The notes under the pieces are model-generated. The model was not told the origin of the DNA, did not search any database, and saw nothing but the letters and a program-made list of their open reading frames with translations. Below are positions 1 through 7,798 of a DNA stretch of 64,000 nt, one piece after another. Origin of the DNA: Candidatus Eremiobacterota bacterium (lineage in GTDB: Bacteria; Vulcanimicrobiota; Vulcanimicrobiia; Vulcanimicrobiales; Vulcanimicrobiaceae); the NCBI GenBank assembly GCA_019240525.1, contig JAFAYE010000001.1:655300-719299 (forward strand), written 5' to 3'. The translations under genes were made by a program, and so were the position numbers. How positions within the stretch are numbered: the first letter of the stretch is position 1; every line of letters starts with the position of its first letter.

Positions 1-255
1 ATCGCCGGCGCGCACGCCCGATGCGACGCGGGTGCCGTGACGCCCGTTGGACGTAACCACGCCTTCCTCTTGCAGTTCGGCGTAGGCGCGCGCCACCGTG
101 TTGGGAGCGACGCCGAGATCACCTGCTAACTGGCGCACGGTAGGAAGTGCGTCGCCTGCGCGCAGCTCACCACATTCTATGAGGTTGCGGAGCTGATCCA
201 TGATCTGCTGAAACGGTGCGAGATCAGGATCGACCGCGAGAAGCAGCTCTTTCAA
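1..255 (-). CDS. GntR-family (YtrA-type) transcriptional repressor, N-terminal part
   Basis: This is the first 85 or so codons of a GntR-type winged-helix repressor; the rest lies beyond the left edge of the window. The DNA-binding domain is clear: PFQQIMDQLRNLIECGEL, then LPTVRQLAGDLGVAPNTV and ARAYAELQEEGVV, the usual GntR helix-turn-helix and wing. I chose a TTG start because TTGA overlaps the TGA stop of the membrane-protein gene transcribed just before it, a 4-nt overlap typical of translational coupling. YtrA-type regulators usually sit beside transporters or membrane proteins and repress their own operon. The palindromic promoter of this operon is listed separately. The effector-binding part is not visible. 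Confidence 0.85.
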   Translation of the reverse strand, partial: MKELLLAVDPDLAPFQQIMDQLRNLIECGELRAGDALPTVRQLAGDLGVAPNTVARAYAELQEEGVVTSNGRHGTRVASGVRAGD

Positions 256-977
256 GAGGTCGAGTCGCCTAAGCGGCCGAGATAAACGGAATATAGGATT
301 ACCGACGCGCCCGATAGCGCCCAGGTCCACCACGAAACGGTGAGGAGGGTACGCTGCAACGGCAGCACTGCCGGTAGGTTGAAGTTCACGAAACTGATGA
401 AGACCATGATGCTGCCCATTGCAATGACGGCAGTGATGCCAGCCTTTAGCGTGCGTGATCTGCGATCGCTCATCCGTTCGGATTGGATGTGTTCGCCGTA
501 TAGCTGCCTGGGCGCGCTGGCGATGCGCCAGGCGATGGCGGCCATAACGAGCGCGCAAATGGCGACAATCGTTGCGGCCGCGCGTTCCTCGTTAAGGATC
601 ACGTACGGAGTGAGCGGCAGCACGGATGCTACGGCCAGAGCGACCCACAGCCTCGGGGCGACCTCGGCCGCAGGCCGCGGAGCGAGCGATGCCACCCTGC
701 GCCGGTGCGCTCGTGCCTGCTCGTCCTTTAATAGATCGGCGAGCTGAAACCCCGCCAGCGCCAAGCATAGCAAGCTGTAGCTGACCACCGGAGAAACCAC
801 CTGGGAAAGTACTAGCAAGGCAATGACAAACGCAACAAACGCCGTGCAGAAGGAGGCGCGCGCGTAGGGCGCATCACAGTGGCGGTTCCGAATACCAAGA
901 ATGCCGTACACGATGGTTGCCAAAAAGGCCACGGCGGCAACCAAGAGATTCTGATCGAAACTTGTCAAGTGATGCAT
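252..977 (-). CDS. Six-helix membrane protein, GntR operon
   Basis: This 241-residue integral membrane protein of unknown function has about six hydrophobic segments: two near residues 10-70, one around 70-85, then three after a basic loop. The loop contains RAHRRRVASL and probably faces the cytoplasm. I recognise no catalytic motif or transporter signature. The ATG start is preferred over a GTG 18 nt upstream because that GTG lies inside the promoter palindrome. The gene is first in its operon and its stop overlaps the repressor start, so the repressor probably controls it. It could be a membrane partner of an ABC system or a small-molecule sensor, but nothing in the sequence decides this. 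Confidence 0.75.
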   Translation of the reverse strand: MHHLTSFDQNLLVAAVAFLATIVYGILGIRNRHCDAPYARASFCTAFVAFVIALLVLSQVVSPVVSYSLLCLALAGFQLADLLKDEQARAHRRRVASLAPRPAAEVAPRLWVALAVASVLPLTPYVILNEERAAATIVAICALVMAAIAWRIASAPRQLYGEHIQSERMSDRRSRTLKAGITAVIAMGSIMVFISFVNFNLPAVLPLQRTLLTVSWWTWALSGASVILYSVYLGRLGDSTS

Positions 978-986
978 TGTACCACC

Positions 987-1015
987 ATATAACACAAACT
1001 ATCGGTTTGTGTCAA
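987..1015 (-). promoter_or_regulatory. Promoter with embedded palindromic operator for the GntR operon
   Basis: On the minus strand, TTGACA (1015-1010) and TTATAT (992-987) are separated by exactly 17 nt. An 8-bp perfect inverted repeat (ACACAAAC, 5-nt spacer, GTTTGTGT; 992-1012) covers the spacer and touches both boxes. This is how an autorepressor blocks polymerase. The start codon at 977 is 9 nt past the -10 box, so the transcript should be nearly leaderless. Confidence 0.8.
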
Positions 1016-1064
1016 CCGTAGGTACAAAAGCTGGCCGACGTTCGCCGAGAAAGCGGAAGTCGAG

Positions 1065-1934
1065 TCAGTTCGGTTCGAAATCGGCCCTGAAAAGATACGT
1101 TCCCGGCGCGGGTTTGCATAGCGAAATACCTCCACGATATCTCGAAAGCTTCGCCGCTTTTAGCGCCTCTAGATCCAAATCTGGATATCCCGACGGCCGA
1201 TAAATCCATGCACCCGCGAGACGACCGTTTGCGGCGACGGCGACTTCAATCTCCGACACGACTGCTGCACTAAGCCTGGGTACGCTCCTTGGCCATACTG
1301 GCTGAAACGCGTGAATTACGGTTGCCGCAACAAACGGTTTTGCGCACTCTGTCATCTCGGCGGGCTGCGGTATCTTCGCAGCGGCGAGTATGGTGTCGCC
1401 GGCAGCGGGCAGCTGGAAAAGATCGTTTGGGGGATTCACTCTCTTTGCTACGTCGGTTGCAGCGTTGATTAACGTAACGCTCTCCGGCGGCGGAGAGCAG
1501 GTAACGTCTCCTTGCTTTTCCCATCCGAAGCCTGAGTCTCCGGTCGTAATCGCGTCGTAAATCCACCACCGGAGGATCTGTTCACCGGGTGGTAGGCGAA
1601 CGTATAAGGGTTTGCTATGGTACAGCATGCGGTCGAATCGCACGGTAGGGCTTTCGAAGTGCGCTAGATCGGGAAGTATAGCCGCATCTTTGAACTGAAA
1701 TGTGTACCAATTGCTTTCACTCTGAACGATGACGTTCGCTGAAACGGAACGTGCCGATTCGGCCGCGACGTAGAATGCAATGAGCCCGTCGTTTGACCCC
1801 CGAAACTCATGGAAGGCGTTCACGCTGCCGGGGCAAAACTCGACTTCGGCGGCACACGCTCTGCCATACGCCTTGACAAATAACGATCCGGCGATTAGTG
1901 TGCCGAGAAGAATTCCGCGCAGCGAGCTTCGCAT
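1065..1934 (-). CDS. Exported protein with TonB C-terminal-like domain
   Basis: This exported protein of 289 residues has an N-terminal signal peptide (basic start, then a hydrophobic stretch ending near AAEVEF). Its last 90 residues resemble the TonB C-terminal fold: VVSEIEVAVAANGRLAGAWI followed by SGYPDLDLEALKAAKLSRY, the usual 'GYPDLDxEAL' signature. Classical TonB needs an N-terminal membrane anchor and a proline-rich spacer, which are not obvious here, so it is more likely a periplasmic TonB_C-domain protein than a true energy transducer. The ATG start has AAAGGA just upstream; a GTG 30 nt further upstream is less likely. It is divergent from the VOC gene. Confidence 0.7.
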   Translation of the reverse strand: MRSSLRGILLGTLIAGSLFVKAYGRACAAEVEFCPGSVNAFHEFRGSNDGLIAFYVAAESARSVSANVIVQSESNWYTFQFKDAAILPDLAHFESPTVRFDRMLYHSKPLYVRLPPGEQILRWWIYDAITTGDSGFGWEKQGDVTCSPPPESVTLINAATDVAKRVNPPNDLFQLPAAGDTILAAAKIPQPAEMTECAKPFVAATVIHAFQPVWPRSVPRLSAAVVSEIEVAVAANGRLAGAWIYRPSGYPDLDLEALKAAKLSRYRGGISLCKPAPGTYLFRADFEPN

Positions 1935-1957
1935 TTCCTTTGCGTTGGTCAAGCTCG

Positions 1958-1985
1958 TTGACACTTCAACGAAAGATGCTAAGCT
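1958..1985 (+). promoter_or_regulatory. Promoter of the VOC-family gene, predicted leaderless
   Basis: TTGACA (1958-1963), a 16-nt spacer and TAAGCT (1980-1985). The ATG at 1992 is only 6 nt past the -10 box and there is no Shine-Dalgarno sequence, so transcription should begin at or beside the start codon. Confidence 0.6.
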
Positions 1986-1991
1986 CCCATC

Positions 1992-2381
1992 ATGGCAAGA
2001 GTGCTCGGTTTAGGCGGGATTTTCTTTAAATCGGAGCGGCCGCAAGAGCTGGCCGCGTGGTACCGCGACCACCTTGGACTGCCGATCGATGCGAGCAATT
2101 CCGCGCAGCTGGAGGGATTCGACGGCGAGCGGATGGCGATGAACGTTTTTGCCGTCTTCGATCGTGAATCCGACTACTTCGATCCAACGGTCGCGCAGTT
2201 CATGTTGAACTTCCGCGTCGACGATCTCGACGAGTTACTCGCGAAGCTCAAAGCCGAAGGTGTTTGGGTAGATGACCGTCGCGGCGATTACGAATACGGT
2301 CGCTTCGCCTGGATTCGCGACCTCGACGGCAATCGCATCGAGCTTTGGGAGCCGCCGCTCAAATCCAGTGAAGCAGAATGA
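1992..2381 (+). CDS. VOC-family (glyoxalase/bleomycin-resistance fold) protein
   Basis: This 129-residue cytoplasmic protein has the vicinal-oxygen-chelate fold. The first beta-alpha unit is GIFFKSERPQELAAWYRDHL. The C-terminal metal-site strand is FAWIRDLDGNRIELWEPP, where the Glu in IELWEP is the usual metal ligand. VOC proteins dimerise and include glyoxalases, dioxygenases and antibiotic-binding proteins, and the substrate cannot be told from sequence. The length matches a single-domain member. There is no ribosome-binding site; the promoter places the transcript start at the ATG. Confidence 0.85.
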   Translation: MARVLGLGGIFFKSERPQELAAWYRDHLGLPIDASNSAQLEGFDGERMAMNVFAVFDRESDYFDPTVAQFMLNFRVDDLDELLAKLKAEGVWVDDRRGDYEYGRFAWIRDLDGNRIELWEPPLKSSEAE

Positions 2382-2496
2382 TATGGCGAGGCTAGAATTT
2401 GTTTGCAAAATCAGGAAGCGACGAGGACTTCAATCATGCTGCTTGGCAGGGTTCGGGATCTTTGATTCCCCTGGCCTTCGTCAGCCTTAGACAAAC

Positions 2497-3057
2497 GTGC
2501 TGAGGCAGCGCTTGAACACGGCACTTACGTGGGCTCTTATCGTAGCATCCATCCCGATCAGTGCGAATTCTAAGTGCGGTACTGGCAATGCGCCAGGATA
2601 CGACGACGTCACGGCCATAATGCTCAAGCGTGACCAGGGGTATTGGACGGCTTATAAGGGCTATCGGGCCAAGACATTCGACAGTTCTGCGTTTTGGGCT
2701 CTCTTCTGGAACTTGACACCGAAGTTCCCGAACACATACAGCCAATACGACTTAGATTACCAGGTCGGAACCTACGAGCTTAAGGCCTCACTGAGAGACG
2801 CCACCGCCATCTTGCGTCGCGATAAGTTTTTCGAACTCTCGGAACCTGAGGTCCTCGTGGTGGATACGCCGCAAGAGGTGTTATCCGTCAAGCGATGCCG
2901 CATTATTACGAGGATACAGTTGTATGACTGGGAAGGCGAGGATGCCGCAACGGTTAGGCTATTTGCTGATCTTCGGGCCCTCATAGTGAATTCCGAAAAG
3001 GTCAAGATATCGTCGAGGCCACGAGATTTTGAAGAAGTGCTGCTTTTCGATCCATAG
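2497..3057 (+). CDS. Exported protein of unknown function
   Basis: This 186-residue protein starts at GTG and has a short signal peptide (LNTALTWALIVASIPISANS), so it should be exported. The mature part has one early cysteine (SKCGTG), an aromatic central region (GYWTAYKGY, FWALFWNL) and a charged alpha/beta-like C-terminal half. I recognise no family or active-site motif. It stands alone between the VOC gene and a repeat-containing intergenic region. No strong ribosome-binding site is seen, and the first in-frame methionine codon inside the protein would remove the signal peptide, which favours the GTG. Confidence 0.55.
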   Translation: MLRQRLNTALTWALIVASIPISANSKCGTGNAPGYDDVTAIMLKRDQGYWTAYKGYRAKTFDSSAFWALFWNLTPKFPNTYSQYDLDYQVGTYELKASLRDATAILRRDKFFELSEPEVLVVDTPQEVLSVKRCRIITRIQLYDWEGEDAATVRLFADLRALIVNSEKVKISSRPRDFEEVLLFDP

Positions 3058-3155
3058 CCCCGGACGCAAAGCCGCATCGCGTTGGGGGGATTAGGCATCT
3101 TGGAATAGCGGCGTGCCCGTAGTGTCGCGGTTTAATCGACGCGCTTAAAGCTGCA

Positions 3156-3237
3156 GCTTCGACACGCTCACCCTTCGACAGGCTCAGGGTGACATTGCGC
3201 TTCGACAGGCTCGCCCTTCGACAGGCTCAGGGTGACA
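3156..3237. repeat. Two tandem 39-bp units of the CTTCGACAGGCTCAGGGTGAC family
   Basis: Two copies of a 39-bp unit (3156-3194 and 3199-3237) nearly identical to each other, each made of CTTCGACAGGCTC then CCTTCGACAGGCTCAGGGTG. The same family recurs at 7741-7798. Such short intergenic repeats are scattered in many bacterial genomes; their function here is unknown. Confidence 0.8.
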
Positions 3238-3241
3238 CGGC

Positions 3242-3523
3242 TTAGATTGGGAGTTCTTTGTCCAACACGAACACCTTCACCGTTTCGCGAAGCAGCCCGT
3301 CGCCTTCCATCGCTTCGGCGGTCTCGGGCAAAGCGACCGCCGCCATGAACTTCGCCACGTCACCGGTCTCAAAGCACGTAGCGATGTGGTTGTCGTCGGC
3401 CACGCCGTAATGTATCGGTTTTGCGATGCCGTATCTAGTCTTGAAAAATTCGGCGTGAGTTCGAAAACCTGCTTCCCATTTTGCCTGGTCTTTGCACTTT
3501 GCAATAACGAGGATTTTAGCCAC
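3242..3523 (-). CDS. Small conserved-looking protein, possible dimeric alpha/beta-barrel fold
   Basis: This 93-residue protein starts at GTG with a strong GAAGGAGAT ribosome-binding site 8 nt upstream. It runs VAKILVIAKCKDQAKWEAGF, then a helix-rich middle, then TCFETGDVAKFMAAVALPET and a final strand VKVFVLDKELPI. The beta-alpha-beta order with a final strand resembles ferredoxin-like dimeric alpha/beta-barrel proteins (ABM/EthD group), but I cannot assign it firmly. There is no signal peptide. It lies directly beside the 39-bp repeats and is divergent from the large sensor gene. Confidence 0.6.
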   Translation of the reverse strand: MAKILVIAKCKDQAKWEAGFRTHAEFFKTRYGIAKPIHYGVADDNHIATCFETGDVAKFMAAVALPETAEAMEGDGLLRETVKVFVLDKELPI

Positions 3524-3642
3524 TTTCGCATCTCCTTCGATCACTAAACTGGCCACGGTGATTCCGGAGCAGGCCCCTGCTCGCCTCCCCACGTTCCAGC
3601 CAAGGAGGCGGACGCTCCGGCGCGATTGAATTCAGGGCGAAA

Positions 3643-5445
3643 GTGACACCGCCCGACGTGCGTGTTTTGCAGAAAATTATTTTTGCGCTCTGCTCGATCG
3701 CACTACTTGCGGTCGCCGAGAGCGCGTGGGCAACGTATCATCTGCAAGGCGACGTCTTCGGGAGTGCGGTCTCTGGGCCGGTTACGACGGCACCGTTCTT
3801 CGACCGTTTCGATTCGGTCGTTTCCGGATCGGTCGCGGAGCGCAACGGAATAGGCGTGGGCGACGCCATCGATCTACGACGGATGACTTCTGATGCGCGA
3901 TATTGGGAGCGCAACGAACTGCTCGCCGCAAGACCTCTTCGATTGGCGATCGTGCGTAACGGAACGGTTCGTCAGCTCACTGTCGGCCCCGAGCCCTATA
4001 CGCAGGTTCCATTCTGGGCGTCCTCGCAGTGGCTATTCAACTGGGCATTCTGGCTCGGCTCCGCGCTGAGCATTTCGATCGCCGCTCTTCTGATGTGGCG
4101 GCGGCCCGACAGCGCCGAAGTGCGGCTGCTGGCGCTGACGGTCGTACTGATCAATCTGGGCGAGAACCTGTTTCCGATCAACGGGTGGCTCACGCCGTGG
4201 GCCAAATTGGATGTCGTACTGAACATCGTAGCGCAGTTCGTATTCAGTGCGGGCGTCGCGCTGCTTGCGGCCTACGCGCTACTTTTTGGACGGCCCATTT
4301 CAGTCGCACGTCGTATGCTCACGGGATTTGCCTATGCCGCGGCCGCGGTGTCGGCGCTGGTCTGGACCGGAGCCGCGCAAGGCGGTCCGGGGCCGGGCGG
4401 GTTGCTCGGTATCGCTGGCTTGTGGTTCGGTACGCTCGATCTCCACGCGTGGCTCTCTACGAGGCCGGTGATTGCATTTGCATTCGTCGTCGGGCCGGCG
4501 GCAATTGCGCTCGCGTGCGCCGTTGTCGCGGTGCGCGCGGCGAACGGTGCAGAGCGAACGCGGGTGGCATGGGCGACGGGCTCGCTTGCGATCCTTTATC
4601 TCTTCGGCATCGCAACAATCCAATCGTATCTCACGAGCAACATCGTACTTTACTACTGGATACTCAATGCCGCTTGGTTCATTGCTCCGCTTGGATTAAC
4701 ATATGCGCTGCTGAACCGGCGTCTGCTCGATGTCGGGTTCGTTCTCAACCGGGCCGTCGTTTTTACCGGCGTTTCGCTCCTGATCGTTGGGATATTCACA
4801 CTTGCGGAATGGGCGCTTGGAGGATGGCTCCATTCCGCCGGCCGCGTCGCAAACGTTTCGGTGAGCGCGGCAATTGCGCTAGCGCTCGGGCTTTCGCTGC
4901 ATCCGATCCATACGCGAGTCGACCGCTTTGTGAACAGCGTTCTATTTCGCAAGCGCCATGAAGATGAACAGGCTCTCAAACGTTTTGCGCGCGAGGTGGC
5001 GTTCATCACCGACCCGGCCGTCGTCGTCGAGCGCGCGATGGATATCCTCATGCGACATGCCGACGCATCATTCGTCGAGTTTGCGCTAGACGACGGTGCC
5101 GGGCGCTACGGCAAGGTTAGCGAGAACGATTCCGCACTCATCGCGCTGCGCGCGTCGCACGACGTGGTCGATCTCCATCTCGTATCAACTGCTTTCGCCG
5201 GGGAGTTTGCCTATCCAATGCTCTGCCGTGGGCACCTGGTCGGAGCGCTGGTTGTCGGGCCGAAGACGAGCGGCGAGCCTTACGCACCGGACGAGTCGGC
5301 GGCGATCGCGCAGGTTGCCCACGGTGTCGGCGTCACCCTCGACCTTCTTCGCGTTAGGAGAGCCGACGGACTCGCGGAGATCCTCGATGCGCTGCGCGCG
5401 CTTCCCGACGCCATCGCCGAACGACTTCGCGAACAACGCGTATAG
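3643..5445 (+). CDS. Membrane sensor: PDZ-like domain, multi-helix membrane region, GAF domain
   Basis: This 600-residue protein starts with a signal anchor (residues 8-30) and a periplasmic PDZ-like segment at about 35-115 (VVSGSVAERNGIGVGDAIDL is the typical PDZ loop). Seven or eight transmembrane helices follow (125-410). A short helix with DRFVNSVLFRKRHEDEQAL leads to a cytoplasmic GAF-type domain (440-570). The layout matches the input half of membrane histidine kinases or cyclases, but no kinase, cyclase or phosphatase domain follows and the protein ends soon after the GAF domain. It would need a separate output partner. The GTG start has GGGCGAAA upstream. No response regulator lies next to it. 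Confidence 0.7.
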   Translation: MTPPDVRVLQKIIFALCSIALLAVAESAWATYHLQGDVFGSAVSGPVTTAPFFDRFDSVVSGSVAERNGIGVGDAIDLRRMTSDARYWERNELLAARPLRLAIVRNGTVRQLTVGPEPYTQVPFWASSQWLFNWAFWLGSALSISIAALLMWRRPDSAEVRLLALTVVLINLGENLFPINGWLTPWAKLDVVLNIVAQFVFSAGVALLAAYALLFGRPISVARRMLTGFAYAAAAVSALVWTGAAQGGPGPGGLLGIAGLWFGTLDLHAWLSTRPVIAFAFVVGPAAIALACAVVAVRAANGAERTRVAWATGSLAILYLFGIATIQSYLTSNIVLYYWILNAAWFIAPLGLTYALLNRRLLDVGFVLNRAVVFTGVSLLIVGIFTLAEWALGGWLHSAGRVANVSVSAAIALALGLSLHPIHTRVDRFVNSVLFRKRHEDEQALKRFAREVAFITDPAVVVERAMDILMRHADASFVEFALDDGAGRYGKVSENDSALIALRASHDVVDLHLVSTAFAGEFAYPMLCRGHLVGALVVGPKTSGEPYAPDESAAIAQVAHGVGVTLDLLRVRRADGLAEILDALRALPDAIAERLREQRV

Positions 5446-5453
5446 GGACCGGG

Positions 5454-6257
5454 TTAGGGATTCCAGTACGTTACGCTAAAGCTGCTGCCGTCAAATGATA
5501 GAAACGACGGCACCGCTTCATCGCGATTGTTACTGCCCAGAATGGAGACTTGCGCGCGCCTTCCGAAGGCGCCAATGGTTCCGGACATTGTGGCGTCGGT
5601 CGCAGTGTTCGTGTCACCCGCACGGGTGAAATCCTTGCCGAAGCGCGCTGCGTCGAAGTCGGGCAGCCCGGAGAAACCGTTCGACTCGACAATCCATTCC
5701 GCAGAGGCCCGTTTCGCTCGCGGTACCGCCGCAGTGGTCCTGAAGTATCTTCCCGTCGTCAAGTCGACGATGGTGACAACGAACCTCGAACCGTCGTAAT
5801 GCACGTTTCCTTCCATAAACTCGCCGGGCGAGACGGGGATGCTTCGAATCGTTTTTCCGGCTTTTGGCGCGAATTCGTACCACGCATACGTAACAAGCTG
5901 AGTGCCGTTGCATTGCGATTCCGTTCCGGTTTGCTCCACGGTGCTGTTGTTCCAGCCGTCAATGCCGACCCAGAGCGAGGTCGCGCCGTTCGGATTTACC
6001 GTGCAATCCACGCTGGGGACCACCCATGAACCGTGCGCGTCGGTAAACCCACTGCCAACGACCGCGTAACCGGCCCAATTGTCGCTTTCAAAAATCTTGA
6101 GATCTCTTCGTCCCCATTGCGTGGGAGCCGGGCCAAGCGATCGCCGTGGAGCGTTTTGGAGGAACGCCGGCTTGTGGACGAATTGCGCACGGGGCACGTT
6201 AGAAACGGAGGCCGCGAGCAGCAACAATATTATCAATACTTTCGCTGAAATATTCAT
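5454..6257 (-). CDS. G1-family glutamic endopeptidase (eqolisin-like), secreted
   Basis: This 267-residue secreted protein has a signal peptide (residues 1-24) and a peptidase G1 (eqolisin) domain. Family G1 enzymes are acid peptidases using a glutamine-glutamate dyad. Here the glutamine is Q109 in TVEQTGTES, after the conserved SLWVGIDGW, and the glutamate is E187 in ASAEWIVES. The 78-residue spacing is close to that in characterised members. WAGYAV and GSWVVPSV near residue 61-82 are also typical. It should cleave proteins outside the cell at low pH. It is convergent with the sensor gene. Confidence 0.9.
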   Translation of the reverse strand: MNISAKVLIILLLLAASVSNVPRAQFVHKPAFLQNAPRRSLGPAPTQWGRRDLKIFESDNWAGYAVVGSGFTDAHGSWVVPSVDCTVNPNGATSLWVGIDGWNNSTVEQTGTESQCNGTQLVTYAWYEFAPKAGKTIRSIPVSPGEFMEGNVHYDGSRFVVTIVDLTTGRYFRTTAAVPRAKRASAEWIVESNGFSGLPDFDAARFGKDFTRAGDTNTATDATMSGTIGAFGRRAQVSILGSNNRDEAVPSFLSFDGSSFSVTYWNP

Positions 6258-6346
6258 AGTTTCGCTTCTTCGCTCAAGCCGATAAGGTGCCGGTACGCGC
6301 GTATACTGCCAGCCCGGTGCTTCCTCCTTGCTGCCAGGCCTAATAG

Positions 6347-7669
6347 CTAGTAGTTATCATTGGGGCCATTGTCGCGCGCGAGGCGCCCGAGCATATCGGA
6401 CGGTTTCGTCGTGAGTTTTATTCTAACGAATTTTGGCGGCGTTTGTGAGAAGTCGAAGCAATCTGAGAGATCGTCGGCATATTGGTCGCGTTGGCCGAGC
6501 GACGGAAGCCCGTAGAGCTCCTCGGTAAACTTGAGAATGCTGCCGAACTCGTGGGCGTCGTGCGAGACGTATCCGTGCTTCGACCACGCGGACATGACGA
6601 GCAACGGAACGCGGAAGCCTAGCCCGAGGAAGTTATACTCCTGCGGGATTACATGGTCGTACCATCCGCCCCAGTCGTCCCAGGTAACGAACACTGCGGT
6701 ATTCTGATAATACTTGCTCTCGCCGACGGCGTCGATGACGTACGCGATCCACGATGGCCCGTCGCCGTCGTTGAGCTGCGGATGGTCGGACGCGAGCGCG
6801 GGCGAGTTCACCCACGAAACCGCGGCGAGCTTACCCTTCTTGATATCGGTGACGATTTGAAGCGGCTGATCGATCGTGTCGGCCGACCAGTCCGGGCCTT
6901 CGCGAATGTGCTTGATCGCATCGTAGGGATCCGGCAGCAGCTCGGTGCCGGTCTTCGTACCCGGCGTCGTGTAATAACGCCACGATAGGCTGGCCGCATC
7001 GAGCTCGTCGCCGAGGGTCTGATAATCGAAACACGGATAGACGTTTGAATAACTGCCGTCGTTCCAAACGGGGACGGTGGTCGAAGGCGGTGCGTCGCAT
7101 CCCCAGGGCTCTTCGTCGGTCGGATCGTCGTACGCGCCGCCCGACTGACCTGCGATGATATACTCGTGGCCCGGGAAACTAGGCCCGTTTTGCGATGGAA
7201 ACATATTGTCGGCTAGCGTGAACTCTTTGGCGATGTCGAAATATGGGCGGACTTCCGAATGCACGACGTATTGATACGGCGCATATTTATAGCTGGGCGG
7301 CGACGTGGGAACCTGGTCGAAGCCATCGCCTTTGCCGTTATCGTACTCGGTTTCGAAATCGGCGTGAGTGTGGCCGAGGTCGTAGTACTCTTCGAGGTGC
7401 CCGGGCTTGAGCGGAACTGTCTTTCCGCTGCTCGTCAGCCCCTTCGTCGCGTAATTAGCACCGGGATAGCCATGGAAGAGGTTGTCGAACGTACGATTCT
7501 CTTGAACGAGCACGATGACGTGCGTGATCGGCGAACTTCCCAGCCGCGTTACCGTCGAGCGCGAGCCGGGCTGACCACCCGTGCTTAACGGGAGCGAACC
7601 ACTGCTAGAGCATGCGCTCAAGAAGGCTGCTACCAGCGCAATGATCGCGCTGCGAATGATGACGTTCAC
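6347..7669 (-). CDS. Phospholipase C / acid phosphatase-like phosphoesterase, lipoprotein
   Basis: This 440-residue protein has a lipoprotein signal (LSAC, Cys20) and the phosphoesterase domain shared by bacterial phospholipases C and acid phosphatases. The family signature is THVIVLVQENRTFDNLF (residues 49-65), where Glu57 and Asn58 bind metal and Thr60 is the usual nucleophile. Other family motifs are FTLADNMFPSQNGPSFPGHEY and the C-terminal FVTWDDWGGWYDHV. It would hydrolyse phosphate esters or phospholipids at the cell surface. The GTG start has GGTGGAG upstream. A lipid anchor is common for this family in related soil bacteria; the substrate is not predictable. Confidence 0.9.
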   Translation of the reverse strand: MNVIIRSAIIALVAAFLSACSSSGSLPLSTGGQPGSRSTVTRLGSSPITHVIVLVQENRTFDNLFHGYPGANYATKGLTSSGKTVPLKPGHLEEYYDLGHTHADFETEYDNGKGDGFDQVPTSPPSYKYAPYQYVVHSEVRPYFDIAKEFTLADNMFPSQNGPSFPGHEYIIAGQSGGAYDDPTDEEPWGCDAPPSTTVPVWNDGSYSNVYPCFDYQTLGDELDAASLSWRYYTTPGTKTGTELLPDPYDAIKHIREGPDWSADTIDQPLQIVTDIKKGKLAAVSWVNSPALASDHPQLNDGDGPSWIAYVIDAVGESKYYQNTAVFVTWDDWGGWYDHVIPQEYNFLGLGFRVPLLVMSAWSKHGYVSHDAHEFGSILKFTEELYGLPSLGQRDQYADDLSDCFDFSQTPPKFVRIKLTTKPSDMLGRLARDNGPNDNY

Positions 7670-7740
7670 GCTCCACCTTGCCTTTTTTGTCGGCTTCGTT
7701 ACCGGCTATTCTAGCAGGCGCAGGTAAAGTACACCTTAAG

Positions 7741-7798
7741 CACCCTTCGACGGGCTGGCGCTTCGACAAGCTCGCGCTTCGACAAGCTCAGCGTGACA
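7741..7798. repeat. Intergenic repeat, same family as at 3156-3237
   Basis: Three degenerate tandem half-units: CCCTTCGACGGGCTGG, CGCTTCGACAAGCTCG, CGCTTCGACAAGCTCAGCGTG. They match the family at 3.2 kb with AAG or GGG in place of AGG. The distal end overlaps the last 11 bp of the serine hydrolase gene. Confidence 0.7.

Noticed and set aside
340-747. Plus-strand open frame opposite the six-helix membrane protein gene
   Set aside because: It is antisense to a gene with a clear promoter, operator and coupled downstream gene, and its product matches nothing.
3156-3237. Repeats considered as a CRISPR array
   Set aside because: Only two units with a 4-nt gap, no variable spacers of constant length and no cas genes.
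4029-4961. 310-codon frame inside the PDZ-7TM-GAF gene
   Set aside because: Arg-rich shadow of the membrane domain in the +1 frame with no ribosome-binding site or family match.
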